Source of the DNA: Orobanche coerulescens
Lineage: Eukaryota; Streptophyta; Magnoliopsida; Lamiales; Orobanchaceae
Assembly (NCBI GenBank): GCA_033398695.1
Contig: CM065818.1
Span: 36,604,001-36,668,000, forward strand
Direction of reading: 5' to 3'
DNA: 64,000 bases
The position numbers were made by a program, and so were the translations under genes. A model generated the notes under the pieces. The model worked only from the letters and a program-made list of their open reading frames with translations. It did no database searches and had not been told where the DNA came from. Below, piece by piece: positions 1 to 11,375 of the stretch. Position 1 is the stretch's first letter. Every line of letters begins with the position of its first letter.

Positions 1-501
1 GATTAATTCTGCACTTTTTGTCATTCGAGTTCATTTCGGTGTCGTTTTGTTGAGTTCCGCGTTCTTAAGCGGCTTTTCCGCACTTGAGTTCGATTCTTGC
101 GAATCTCGTCCGAAATTATTGTTTCGAGTTTCTCGTAAGTTCATTTAATGTTATTATTCATGTTGCGAGCTTTGGTTTGGTGTTTCGATCATGTATCGTG
201 TATTTCGGACGTTTTGGGCCGTTTTCGTAATTTCCCAAAGTTTGGGGTAATTACTTCTGTTGTCGAATTCCGACACTTCGGGTGGTCGGAATCGTGTGTT
301 CTCTTATCTATTAGATTCGTCTTTGCGAGTACTTCGCAACCGTATCTTCGGATTTTATTCATGTTCGGGTTTCGGGGTTGTCCGGGCCGTCGGAGTGGCC
401 ACGCGAAGTCACGGCGGGCGAGAACTGGCTGGCCGAGTTACTGGCGATAAGGTGCGATTCTGGATGTACGTGCTTAGAAGACATGGCTGGACGAATGCCG
501 G

Positions 502-736
502 TTACGGCCGTAAGGGCTGTCAGCTACGGCCGTACGGGTGCCAGGCTGTGTTCGGACGAATGTCGGTTACGGCCGTAAGGACCTGCCGGGTACGGCCGTA
601 AGTGCCGAGTTACGGCCGTAAGGCCCTATCGGTTACGGCCGTAAGAGATCGACAGGCGCTAGGCAGATTTTGACGAATGCCCGTTACGGCCGTAAGGCCC
701 TGCTGGTTACGGCCATAACCCTGCCGGCCATATATA
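502..736 (+). promoter_or_regulatory. T1 U3 palindrome array and TATA box
   Basis: Eight copies of a 12-bp palindrome of consensus TTACGGCCGTAA lie at 502, 524, 567, 590, 610, 633, 684 and 707. Five are perfect; those at 524, 590 and 707 differ by one or two bases. A TATA sequence (CATATATAGG, 730-736) follows 12 bp after the last copy, itself flanked by GGCC on both sides. The position and the following pyrimidine-rich leader suggest this is the LTR promoter. A protein-binding role is inferred. Confidence 0.7.
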
Positions 737-1748
737 GGCCTGGCTCGGCCAGACTTCATTTTTCACCTTCTTTCCTCGTTTTTGTGATGGCTGGCGACGG
801 ATTGGGATATCGAGTTCTTTCCCGATTCTAATCAATTCCAAAGCGTTTTGGAAGATTTTTGTTGATTATATCATCATCTAATCCGTGTTCTTCGTCTGAA
901 TCAAGGTATTTTGGCTTGAACCCTTGTTTTTGAAGATTTTGGGGATTTTCCTTTTGATTTCGATTCCAATCCATTTTTGATCAATTAAATGTTGTATAAA
1001 CATTGTTTTGAACTTGCTCTACGGATTAGATACTCGTACCTTTGGTTCGTTCGACCCGAGGGGCGATTTCTTTGTTCTTGAAGGGTCTTGGACATTTAAT
1101 GTCCGATTAAATATCCGAATGAGTTCCCTTTGATAGTTTGTTGGGATTTCCGTTGTTTTCGGCCTTGATTCTCATCGTAATCATGTTTATTGTTCCTTAC
1201 GGAGGATTATAGGTGCTCGATGATTCCAATGTTGAATTCCGTAGGTGATTGATGATTCGTGTGGTGTTTTCCCGTAGTAATTTCGGTGCTATCGCGTTCT
1301 TGATAGTGTTCGAGCGTTCGGGGCTGTTCGACCGCATTCCATCCGTCGTCTTGTTACGAACGTGGCTCCTAGGCAAGTACCTTGTCCATACAATTCTTGT
1401 TTTGTGAATAAGATAATTAGTGATCGTCTCTATATGTTTGTTTGATCGTTTGATTTGAACTTTCAAAAGATTCGGTTTAGCCTCATTAAGGGCTCACTTT
1501 CAAAACGCGTGTGTTTTGTGAATATTGTGCCCCGTGAATGATTAAGTGAACCCTATGAATTCGCTTGTTTTTGTTGTTGTTGTTGTTGTTATGCTTTGAT
1601 AATATATATACACATATTATCTCTTTTCGGTGCGTTATGGTTTGACGTGGTGTTTTGCTAAGTGTTGGTTGCATTAACTCATGATTTGATGTGTTTGTGA
1701 TTGTGGCAAATGTGAAACCCTTGTTGTTGTGAACTCGATGCATTGATG

Positions 1749-2000
1749 ATTTGACCAAAAGGTTATCAATTCGGGTAGGTCTGGAGAGGGCTCCGAGAAT
1801 CGTCACTTGCGAGTGTGATGTCACGATAACTTGTGGGTATGTTCGATTGATGTTTGGCTGGGTAGGGAACTGTGAGGCCTCCGGCGGTGTGTACTTGCGA
1901 GTACAACCAGTGTGTATTATTTGACCATAAGGTTATCTAATCGGGTAGGTCTGGAGAGGGCTCCTAGAATCGGTACTTGCGAGTACGATGTCAAGATAAC
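1749..2000 (+). repeat. Imperfect direct repeat, ~170-bp period, within T1 LTR
   Basis: The block starting near 1749 (ATTTGACCAAAAGGTTATC) recurs near 1919 (ATTTGACCATAAGGTTATC) with the same following text through about 2000. Element G carries a different tandem repeat at a comparable place in its LTR. Confidence 0.8.
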
Positions 2001-2857
2001 TTATGGGTGGTTTGAGTTTGTTTCGCTAGCCAGCTCGGGAGGGACCTTAGAGGCCTCGGGTGGGATTTGTGGCTTCGTCCCAGTCCTAGACGATGCCTAT
2101 GCGTGTATGTTTTGTAAATGTGTTTGCTCACTTCGGGAGGGTTCGACGGGGCCACGGAGGGAGTCCAATGGTATAGCCCTGTATTCACGAGTAAAACTTC
2201 ACGAGTGCGTGTTTATTTTATGTCCGTCGAGGACGCGTGACGTGGGTTTTAACCTTGTGTATTGTTGTTGGTTTCATTTGAGAAAACAAAACCTTTGGGC
2301 TGTGACCCTTGTTGATTTTAGAAAGAGAAGGATTCGGTAATCCTAAATTGTTTTCTATTAAAACTCTCGATGGCATATTAAACTTTTTTATAAATTGTTT
2401 CCCCTGATTGGTGATCTTTCGGTTTTGGAATGTTTTTCCCAAACTCTTGCCTCAGGAAGTACTTTTCGTTACGTTTGGCTTTTTGAGGATTCCTGGTTAT
2501 TGTTATTCGTGGAATGTAATTTGTATGACTCGTATTTTGCACTTTGTTCTTGCACTAGCAAAACAGTGGAGTTTTGCTAACCCCTGAGTATTCGGGGGGT
2601 GGATATCTGTATTGCGTTCAGGTTTTGGGGAGCATAGCACAGGGTCGGCATGAAGGATGATGAAAGATGAACGATACTAATCACATGAGGACCCGTATGT
2701 TGTCGTATTGGTCTAGATGTATTTTATTTTCGCTGCAGTATTCTTTCCCCGTTGTACGGGAGTGTGTTGTATTTGACCCCTGCGTGGGCATGTATTGTAA
2801 TTGAGTTGTATGTATTTATTTAAAGACCAAATCGGTCTACCGAGTCATTTTAGCCTT

Positions 2858-2947
2858 AAAGGCATTGTTGAGTTGTTCAATTTTGTTACCAGCCTGGTAG
2901 CCATAAAGGCATTGTTGAGTTGTTCAATTTTGTTACCAGCCTGGTAG
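2858..2947 (+). repeat. 47-bp tandem duplication near T1 LTR end
   Basis: The segment AAAGGCATTGTTGAG through CCTGGTAG occurs at 2858-2900 and again, apparently unchanged, at 2905-2947. Confidence 0.9.
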
Positions 2948-3009
2948 AACCTTGACGAAAGGTTCTACGGCGTGTAATATCCCTGAGCGGATTGGGGGTG
3001 TTACATAAA

Positions 3010-3021
3010 TGGTATCGGAGC
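3010..3021 (+). other. T1 primer-binding site
   Basis: TGGTATCGGAGC lies four bases after the LTR end. It differs by one base from TGGTATCAGAGC, the usual site complementary to the 3' end of initiator methionine tRNA. Confidence 0.85.
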
Positions 3022-4698
3022 TTAGGTTGTGGAAACCTAGGCTATCGGGTTTAGTGATGTCTGTTGAGTTTTGTCTCGTCGAATTTTGTATGACTGAGTC
3101 ATGTCGCGACGCGTCGTCTGAGTTGGTTGGTCGTGATTAGTATCGTGGGGCGATCACCATCTTCGTGTGACCTGTGGATGTAAGTCTCCCTTCTTTGTGA
3201 TTGTGCATCGTCTGATGCGAGTTACTGGTATGATTATGTGTTAAGTGACGGAATCCTCCAATGGATTTTGATTTCGTGATATGTGGTTATTTGACTCTCA
3301 TATTTTGTTTATATGAGGAGTGTCGCTGGTTATGTATTCTTAACTGTTGGTTTCGTCCGCTGCGTGTATATTTCAAACTGATTTGTTCGTTTGCAAGTGT
3401 TTTTGTGAAACCTTGTGCTCAATATGGTATGGAAATGTTTATGGGTGCGATTTACTCAGTCCGTAGGGGCTTCGGATGGACCAGTGGTTTAGCCCCGGTC
3501 CTAAGCAAGTTTGAAATGCGATGTGACTGTCTGTTTTCCGGTAAAAGACATGTATTGTCTTGATTTTGCACGGTTTGATACGTGTACTATGATGTGTTTA
3601 AACGAATATTGTTACATGAGAATTTTTGGGCATTCTAGCCCATTGAATTATTTTTGAAAACCTTGAGTATCTTAGAAAATAAATTTCGTGACGTACTTTT
3701 AAAATGAATTATTTTCTCACGGTACTTTCAAGGTGCCACAGTACGATTCAAAAATTTTACAGTCGAGGACCAAAATATTTTGAGACATTTTCAATGATTT
3801 AGAAACGCTTTTGCTTACGCCCGAGGGTCGAATATTCCGAAAGTTTTTCACTAAAAGGGAAGTGTCCTATTTTTACCAAGCGCAAAATGGTTTTCCAAAG
3901 TCTCGATAACGATGTTTCATGTTTGTACTTTTTTTTTTGAAAGGTGATACTCAAGATCAACTCGTGTTTCCAAAATTATTTTCAAAAGGTGGTTTTCATT
4001 TTTAAAAACCTATCAATTCCCAAATGTATGTGTGATATTCGCATTGTCATTAGAATGTTAGCTCCCGAGTATGATGGAATCGGTGGCGTGAACGTTGAGT
4101 CGTTTGCCACACATTTGTTGTGATTAGCCCTCTGTGAGAGGTGAGATGTTAGTATTAAATGTTGTCGCTTTGTGATGATTTGTGTGTTATCGCACCAGTG
4201 CGAGGTGTTGGAACTTGAGTTTGCACGTTTGTGTAAATGCATGATCGTTTCATGCTGTTTTGTGATTACGTGCTGGTTATCGTTCGGGCTGTTGTAATCG
4301 TCGAACGATGCCGTGGTTGATGTGATTTTAGTATGTGTTGATATGTTATGCCAAGTTGGCATCTCCGGTTTGTTGTTTTGTGATGTTATGTTCCATTGTA
4401 TCTAGCATTTGTATATTTGGTATGCCGAGCCGAGGTGTTTCAACCGTGATGTGCCGGGGGCATGCACGTGCAAATTGTCCTTCTCGCCAGTAACGCATTT
4501 CAAGTGTGGACCCGAGAGACACATGATCCAGTTTTGCGAGTTGGGTTCCGAGTCTTTCGGGGCGCGAACTTCAGTACAGATATCAGGATCGGCTCTAAGA
4601 GGCCCATGGGTAATGTTTCCGTCAGCTACTTTTGTGTTGTTGCCTTGTTTCCGTTATTGTGAGTTGCGGGGACGACCTTCTTTTATAAGAGGTCGAAT
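3022..4698 (+). other. T1 interior remnant, non-coding
   Basis: About 1.7 kb between PBS and 3' LTR with no recognisable gag, protease, RT or integrase in any frame. The last 40 bp before 4699 hold the conserved pre-LTR block and a degraded polypurine tract (AAGAGGTCGAA). The region is best read as an element whose coding interior was deleted. Confidence 0.7.
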
Positions 4699-4898
4699 GT
4701 AATACCCATATTGTTTTTGGACTTCTGCATTTCCTCTTCCTCAGGTCTATCGACTCGCTCGTGTTCTTTGATACTTTCTGGACCTATTCTGTAGTTCGGT
4801 TTCATCGTTCGAATGAGCCGTGATCTTGTTTTGGGGTCGATCTGGTTATCGCTGTGACTTTTCCGAGTTCGGTTCGATTCTTGTGAACCTTGTTCGGA
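4699..4898 (+). repeat. T1 3' LTR stub
   Basis: It begins TGTAATACCC, directly after the remnant polypurine tract, and its final 45 bp align with positions 73-115 of the 5' LTR. It then runs without a target duplication into copia integrase sequence, so the LTR was cut here by a deletion or illegitimate join. Confidence 0.8.
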
Positions 4899-5750
4899 AG
4901 CAAAGGAAATCGTGCACAAAATGTATTGGAATTGGTACACACTGATGTATGTGGTCCAATGAACATCCAGGCTAAGGGTGGTTTCGAATACTTCATCACA
5001 TTTATAGATGATTATTCGAGATATGGATACATCTATTTGATGCGACGTAAGTCTGAGTCTTTTAATAAGTTCAAAGAATTCAAGGCTGAAACGGAGAAGC
5101 GTCATGGACAGAGTATCAAGTCACTACGATCTGAGCGTGGTGGTGAATATCTTAGTGGAGAGTTTTTAGATTTCTTGGCACATGAGGGGATTACTTCCCA
5201 GCTCACAGCGCCTGGTACACCACAACAAAATGGTGTTGCTGAACGAAGGAATCGTACTTTATTAGAGATGGTTAGGTCAATGATGAGTTATTCTGATTTG
5301 CCTATTTCGTTTTGGGGATACACCTTGGAAACAGTGGCGTACATTCTAAACTTGGTGCCTTCGAAATCAGTTCCAAAAACACCCACAGAACTATGGATTG
5401 GGCGCAAGCCCAGTCTAGGACATGTTCGATTTGGGGTTCACCAGCACATGTGCTGAATAAGGAAGCTGATAAGTTGGCATCTTGTACAGAAGTACGAGTG
5501 TTTGTAGGATATCCAAAGGGAACGAAGGGTGGCTTATTCTACAGTCCTAAGGATCAAAAGGTCATTATGAGCACCAATGCCCAGTTCTTAGAGGAGGACT
5601 ATGTAATAATCCACAAGCCTATGAGTGAGGTCATTCTAGAGGAACTTAGGGGCGAAATTTCGACAATATCAATTGTACAAACACCTAGTGTACCACATAT
5701 TGATACTATTGTGGATACGCAATAAGGACACGCCTCGTCGTAGTGGGAGG
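4890..5750 (+). pseudogene. B integrase core, truncated and frameshifted
   Basis: The catalytic core of a copia integrase, which inserts the cDNA into host DNA. Visible motifs are HTDVCGPMN (first catalytic Asp), [16 protein letters not shown] (second Asp region, with the usual SDRGGEY Asp read as Glu), and [14 protein letters not shown] (catalytic Glu). The zinc-binding N-terminus is absent because the T1 junction cuts it off. A frameshift lies near 5430-5450: the protein reads to GRKPSLGHV and resumes in another frame at [10 protein letters not shown], continuing to a stop at 5723-5725. Element A interrupts the coding sequence at 5751. Confidence 0.85.
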
Positions 5751-6959
5751 TGTTGCTACCCAAAATATTATCCGGAGATAGATATTGCTGGAATGGATGG
5801 GATAGCAAACAAATGCAAGAGCACTTCCGTGAGAAAGATAAATAACACAAGATTTGCCGGGGTTGTTAGTCCCGGGCTTGAATGCTCTCGCGAGATATTA
5901 TTAATACCAATATTCGGGGATACAAGTACTAATGTAAGAATACAATTACAATGAGTGTAAATATTCTTGTTATCTTAGCTAGTGAGCGTGTAAATTGCCA
6001 GAAGAACCAGATTTGATTCTCTGTGAGTTCTTGTAACAAAGGAGATGAACAGTTGCGGCGGTGAGAGATCGATCGTCTCTCACGGCGAGTATTTAGCTGG
6101 ATGCTTGGGCTCCTGGGCTTGTGAATCTCTTGGAATCTGTCTAGTGGAGACTTGCTGCTTCTGCCGATCGTCTTCTGGACGAGAGATTTAGAGAGAAGTC
6201 CTGAGATGGATTCGGTGAGATAGCCGGGAGCTTTAATGATATGTATGTTCTTCAGTATTTCCGTGAATATATCGGAATGTGAGAGAATGTGAACCTTTTG
6301 GTGGAATGTATTTCGGACGTAAGTCAAATGAATTCCGAACCGTAGGTTGAATGTGTGAGAATCTGAACTTTTTTCCACTAGGAGGAGGTTCTCTATTTAT
6401 AGGGCTTCGATATGCCGGGCGATCGCCTTCTCTGCAATATAATAATCGGGCGATCGTCTTTTAGCACATGGGCCTGTCCCCTCAAAGTCTGCAGGAGTTG
6501 CTGGCAGTCAGCTGTGCGGTCCAATGGGGAGCTTACACGCGTCCTGAGTTGCTGTCACGGGTGGTCCCACTGACAACTTTCGGCGCGCATGCTGGTAGGT
6601 GAGGTAGGTGACAGGCTGTGGTCAAAGGTCTTGTCTGTCAGCAAAAGATCTTGTCTGCTGCGAAGATCTTGTCAGCGCCTTTGGTGGATCTGCACGTGGG
6701 TGCTTTTCTGAGATCCAGTCCTTGATGACTTTGACGGACGATCGTCTCTGCTCGGGGCGTAGGTCGATTGCCCTTAGCCGGCCACTAGAGTAGATCGCCA
6801 GCTGCCAAAGGGCGATCGCCTTGGGAGTCGATCGCTAGGTAACTGATGATGGTTTGAAATCTTCGACTTGGCGAGCTAGTCATGGTTTGACTGGAGTGGA
6901 CTTGGTCGCTCGGCCTTATAGTCGATCGCCTGTCGGGATGAATAAATCGTGACACAACA
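5751..6959 (-). repeat. A 3' LTR (left copy)
   Basis: It starts TGTTGCTACCC and ends GACACAACA on the + strand, and is nearly identical to 13056-14264. On the minus strand it contains GGCGATCGCC (6418-6427) and CGATCG (6451-6456) just upstream of a TATA box (TATTTATA on +, 6394-6401). Further CGATCG sites occur elsewhere in it. Confidence 0.95.
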
Positions 6960-6975
6960 ATTGCCCCCCAGCTCG
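6960..6975 (-). other. A polypurine tract
   Basis: On the minus strand the sequence reads GCTGGGGGGCAAT directly before the 3' LTR. Element C has GAGTGGGGGCAAT in the same place. This tract primes plus-strand DNA synthesis. Confidence 0.85.
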
Positions 6976-7329
6976 CTCATACGTTGGAAACGTGGGGTGA
7001 GGTGGCTTTCTTGGCGATCGCTGACCTTTTGACGAGCGACTTCGTGCTTTATTGAACTGGCGATCGTCTTTGAGCTGATATAACCTGAGTTCGGACGACC
7101 TGGTTGGCCGCTGAACTGCGCGGGAAAAAGCAACAGGCGTGGAAAAGTCTCCGCGCACGTGTCGGGCTTCTATTGGAGGACACCAACGGTCATTAATGAC
7201 TCCTCGGCTGACGCGTCCTCGAAAAGACGCGTACGCGGGTCTCGAGGGGGTCAACTAGTGCGTCTTTTGAGATCCGACCCCTGAGGTTTTCCCTTATTGC
7301 AATCGGGTCCCTGCCTTCTCCTATAAAAG
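6976..7329 (+). promoter_or_regulatory. Promoter region of the A antisense gene
   Basis: A TATA box (CTATAAAAGG; TATAAAAG at 7322-7329) lies about 150 bp before the ATG at 7477. GCGATCGC (7014-7021) and CGATCG (7061-7066), the same motifs as in the LTR, lie about 255-310 bp upstream of it. Element C has a TATA box and the same motifs at corresponding places on the opposite strand. Conservation in two diverged copies supports a real internal promoter; transcription itself is inferred. Confidence 0.7.
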
Positions 7330-7476
7330 GGGGCGCGGGGCTGCAGCTTCACTCACGCGTACTTATTTGGAGAAAGAAGGACCTGCTGCCGATTTTTCTG
7401 AAGATCTTAGTGCCGATCGTCGTTCGATTTCACTTTAGGGTAAGAAAAATCCTTTTCTTCTTTTCTATCTCTGAAA

Positions 7477-10111
7477 ATGGCCGGAACCTCAGCATCATTT
7501 GGAGCGGGTACAAGTTCAGCCGACGGGACATCAGCTGCCCGGGGAGAAACTTCTTCCGTCTTCCACCTGGAGACGGCGGCTGAAGCCATTCGAGCCGGAA
7601 TCGACCCGGCTGAAGTTGAGGCTTTGTTCAATGAGGCTGATGTTGCTAGGGAGTCGGCTGCTGAAGAGAGACGATCGCAGATCGAGAGAGATCTGGTGAT
7701 CAGGGCTTACTGGGAACAACATAGCGATTTTGGTCGGGCCTATAGGGCCTTCGCTGAGATAATGGAGAGGTTAGCCGGTCCTACTCCGCGATTCGATTTC
7801 CGGGGGTACTCGGTCGCTTATTCCTATGTGCTTCCCAAGCGGTCGCAGTATCGTGCCGCGCAGCGATCGTTGTGGTCGCTCGGCCAGATACGGAGCTCGA
7901 CGACCAGGAGAGATCTGGCCGTCTGGAGGACAAGATTCCATGTTCCTTCAGATGTGGACATGTTCGCGCCTGCGGAGAATGAACGAGCCGACCAGCCTCC
8001 GATGGGAATGGTCGCAGTGAGTGAGGCCGTTATGGAGGCCGGGCTACGCTTCCCTCTGTCCTTTGCGGTCTCCCATCTGTTGGCCGCTTGGAATGTGGCG
8101 CCACTTCAGCTGACGCCGAACGCCTGGCTCCAAATCATCTGCACCCTCACCCTTTTCGGCGGTCACCGCCTGTACCGCCTCCCATCGCCGTTGGAGATGA
8201 ATCATCTGTTTAAATTGACGGCTCATAGAGGGTTGGTTGGCGGTTACCATATTCAAGGCCGATCTGGTCTGGTGATTCATGGAGTCCCAAATAAGATACG
8301 GGGCGATCAGACGAAGTGGTTCTGGGTCGCCGGCAAGTGGAGAGCTTCAGCGAGCGACAATCCCACGGGCGAACTGGAGATCCCCACTGAATTTCGGGAG
8401 AGGAATCCCGGTAAGGGTTTAGACTCTCCCTTCGTTTGGATGCGTTTTGGACTGATCTAATTTGATTTCTGTTTTGCAGGCTTTCATATTCCAGCGATCG
8501 AGGAGCTGCCTTTCGACTTTCTCGTTGTTTGGGAGCGAATTAGGAGCTTGTCGGACGACGACCTTGACGCCAATCGGATCAATAAAGAGAGTCGTTGGTT
8601 GTCGGCTCGACTATTCCATTTCCCGAGACATCTCGCGGTGCCAGGTATGAGTTCCTGCGGCCATCACTTACTAGGCGATCGCCTTATTTGAGGACAGTAT
8701 CTGATTGTTGATCGATCTTTTACTGCAGAGGTTCGTTTCCCTCGCTTTTTGGAGCCTCCGACGGAGATCGCTATGTCGAACCCAGGAGTCCTAGGCCGTC
8801 TTCGCGCTAAGAGGTCGACTCGGGTTCCACCCGTTGCATTGCCTATAGTTCCGGAGGCGGAGCCTCGCGTGGAGCCGGAGCCTCGCGTGGAGCAGGTCGT
8901 GGTAGAGGAGGAAATTTCGGAGGAGAGGCTTCGGGCGAATCGCAAGAGGCCGAGGCCGGAAGAAACTTCGTTTCCTGCCCCGGGCGATGAGGTGCCGATC
9001 GCCGCGCCTCCGATCACCATCGTCGCGAGCGAGCCGCCCTCTGCGGCTTTTCTGCGGGAGACGGCGATCGCGGATGCTGAGACCCCTCGAGGGAAACCGT
9101 TTTTCGGTCGGGATCCCGAGAAGGCTGAGAGGTAGATAGCATTTCTGTGTTGAAAATTGCATCTGCATAGGAGTTGTATTAACTTTGTTGTTTTGATGCA
9201 GGATCCGTCGCGCAGATCCGTCTTGTCCACCGATGGTCGTGGATTTCCTGGCGAGCCGATCTCCTCGCCATTCCTGCGATATTCCTCCATATGTTAGCAA
9301 GGCTGCTTCTGCTTTGCCGAAGGCGTGGACGACTGATCTGGATGCGATCGCCCGGCAGCGATCGTCGAGTTCGATGCATGCTGTTCTCGCCCTTTCTCTT
9401 CAGACGGCGACCATGGCCGTCCAGGCTGCTCAGGAGTTTGAGGGGCGGCCCTCCACCATTCGCCTGCAGGAGGATCTTGAGGCGGCTCGGAAAGAGAACG
9501 CCGAGTTTGCTGACAAGATCGCGGCGATGGAGAAGGACGCTCTGGAGGCGGCCAAGCGGGCGAGCCATGAGCTTGAGCTGGAGAAGAAGGAGACTGAGAA
9601 ATTTCGAATGGCGGTCGACCGATTTCGGGACCAGATGCAGAGTGCCGTCCAGGCGCGGAATGTTGCTGAAGAGGAGGCCGATTGCCAGAAGGTGACGATC
9701 GCTTACTGACCGAGTCATGAGGCGAAAGAGAAGGTTGCTGCGAGGGAGGCCGAGCTCCAGGGATCGCAACAGGCGATGGCCGAGCTGAGAGGAGAGGTTG
9801 AGGCGACCAAGGCCGATCCCTTCCAAAACTTGGAGTATGTCAGCGAGTTCGCTTATTATTTGGCGTTCGCCGACTCGATCCGAGCGGCTAAGAAGGGAGG
9901 CTTGGAGGTCGGTCCTCTAGCTGAGAAGTTCAAGTCATATGCATTGGAGCATCCTCTCCATTCGGCTTTCTCCTTGCCGATCTTGGACCTGGCGGACATC
10001 GGCGTGGATTTGAGCTGGTATCCGTCTCCAGCCAATCTTGCTCATCCCGACGCTCCGGAGGATGAGGGGACCGCGCCGAATGCTGATGGCGAAGGCCAGG
10101 CAGGGGCCTGA
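7477..10111 (+). pseudogene. A extra gene (four exons), antisense to gag; gypsy-associated ORF
   Basis: Exons 7477-8410, 8480-8644, 8729-9131 and 9202-10111 are joined by GT...AG introns of 69, 84 and 70 bp whose phases keep one frame. The predicted product is about 800 residues. Around residue 190 lies FPLSFAVSHLLAAWNVAPLQ followed by LTPNAW, typical of the plant family annotated as putative gypsy type transposon (Pfam PF04195, recalled, not searched). The middle is Pro/Glu-rich with a basic RKRPRPEE patch. The last exon is Glu/Lys/Ala-rich and probably coiled coil, then ends in a conserved block (SEFAYYLAFAD, SFSLPILDLADIGVDLSWY-like). One in-frame TGA at 9707-9709 breaks it; the codon was plausibly CGA. 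Element C keeps the same exon layout. The function is unknown. AATGAA at 10215-10220 may serve as a poly(A) signal. Confidence 0.8.
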
Positions 10112-10386
10112 GGCGCTTCATTTTTGACGTTTCTAGCTTACTTTCTTTGTAGTTTGTAGCTTTCTTTAGTAGCACTTAGGCCTTCGGGCGATCGTGTACT
10201 CCGATTTTTCAAGTAATGAAATGAGCATTTGGATTTCTGACTTATCACTTGAATGAATGGTTATTTTTAAGTCTTTGTTTGACTTTGTACAAATGTGTGA
10301 GGAGAGATCGTTGCAAGGGTAGTTCCAAATGAATTGATAAACTCATAAAGATAACTTTTTACAACAAATTCGATCGCTGCTCTACA

Positions 10387-10530
10387 TCTGAAAAAATGAC
10401 GATCTCCGTATGTGGTTGAATAGCGTCGATCGTCGTGTAGGTAGTCCGCACTCTTATTTCTGAAAAAATGACGATCTCCGTATGTGGTTGAATAGCGTCG
10501 ATCGTCGTGTAGGTAGTCCGCACTCTTATT
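10387..10530 (+). repeat. 72-bp perfect-looking tandem duplication in A
   Basis: The unit beginning TCTGAAAAAATGACGATC at 10387 is repeated from 10459, through CCGCACTCTTATT in both copies. Confidence 0.95.
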
Positions 10531-10750
10531 GCCCCTTGTTTTTATTCACTTAGTGGAAGTAAGGGGATGAAAATAATTCCTTGAGTGAGCGGTCTTCAAC
10601 TTTGTCGAATCCTCGGGGACGGTCGTCCGTCTTGAGGAACCGTGCACGATCGCGGAGTTCGATGGACCGACTCCTTGATCATGTCTTGATGCGCGAAGAC
10701 ATTGAGTGTCTCGTGACTTACTTTATTATGAGGGTCCTCTGTTAGGCTGC

Positions 10751-11060
10751 GCCTCGCCTCGTATTTAAACGAAGGGCGTGCGGTCTCGGTCTAGAGGAGT
10801 CCTTGCGCGGGGCAGCGTCGGATGAATCAACTCCGCACCCGCGGCTAGTTAGCTCTGCTTCCACCTCGGCCAGCCATGGAGATGGCCGACCTCGACGGTG
10901 TACGTTGAGACGGGGGTTGTGGCACGTCGCATTGTCCGGGTTCACCATGTTAGATGATGAACCTTTGAGGGCGAGCGATCGTGTCCACTGATTTATTTTG
11001 GAGGGCCCTCGACTACGCCGGCCTCGTATTTAAACGAAGGGCGGGCGATCTTGGCCTAAA
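10751..11060 (+). repeat. ~270-bp-period repeat in A 3' region
   Basis: CCTCGTATTTAAACGAAGGG occurs near 10755 and again near 11027, with related following text. Element C has two corresponding, more diverged blocks near 20842 and 21105 on the opposite strand. Confidence 0.7.
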
Positions 11061-11375
11061 GGACCTTGCATGGCCTGATCGGTTCCATCGACCACCAGGA
11101 CCATGGTGCACTCTTTCACCTTGGATCGTCATGCGATGCCGATCTTCGGCCAGTGTCGTTGTGCGGGGAGGCGATCTCGTGCCTTAGTCCATCATGTTAG
11201 ATGGTGAGCTGTAGATGGCGATCGAGTCCTCCGGTTTCTTAAATAAGGGGGAGATCGGGAGACTTCCGAGGTCTCCTTTTCTTGATTGAAGCATGTAGAG
11301 ACGGTCGCCGAGGTTGATCTAGGGTCGGCTCGTATGAGCTTTCCCGGCTGTTTTGTGTTCGACTCGGACGATCGT

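Larger units (their letters stand above)
1..3005 (+). repeat. T1 5' LTR (left end outside window)
   Basis: Positions 73-115 align with 4858-4899 of the 3' LTR stub, which places the true LTR start roughly 90 bp before the window. The LTR ends with TTACA at 3005, directly before the PBS spacer. It holds the palindrome array and TATA box (502-736), a 170-bp-period direct repeat (1749-2000), a 47-bp duplication (2858-2947) and an imperfect terminal hairpin (2973-3005). ORFs in it are short and not protein-like. Confidence 0.85.
1..4898 (+). mobile_element. T1: gutted Ty3/gypsy element, Tekay/Del-like
   Basis: A 5' LTR that starts just before the window ends in GGGTGTTACA at 3005. A primer-binding site follows at 3010-3021, then about 1.7 kb of non-coding interior, then the start of a 3' LTR (TGTAATACCC) at 4699. 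The block just before 4699 (GGGGACGACCTTCTTTTA) matches the equivalent block of element G (GGGGACGAAACTCTTTTA), which retains a chromodomain remnant. That supports a Tekay/Del-type chromovirus. No gag or pol is left. Assignment to gypsy is firm; the lineage is by analogy with G. Confidence 0.85.
10112..11375. other. A non-coding region between gag and the antisense gene
   Basis: About 1.26 kb where pol should be, with no recognisable coding sequence. It holds a 72-bp tandem duplication and a longer repeat of about 270-bp period. The 10740-11200 part matches, in inverted orientation, the 3' non-coding region of element C (20800-21180), so the pol deletion left this 3' region intact. Confidence 0.7.

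Noticed and set aside
148..601. Short open frames over the start of T1 LTR
   Set aside because: Overlapping frames in a non-coding LTR over a palindrome array; no protein features.
7407..7722. Minus-strand open frames opposite exon 1 of the A extra gene
   Set aside because: Shadows of the + strand coding frame, which has splice and homology support.
9707..9709. Programmed read-through or selenocysteine at the TGA of the A extra gene
   Set aside because: Plants lack selenoprotein decoding, and no read-through context is evident; a single C-to-T mutation is simpler.
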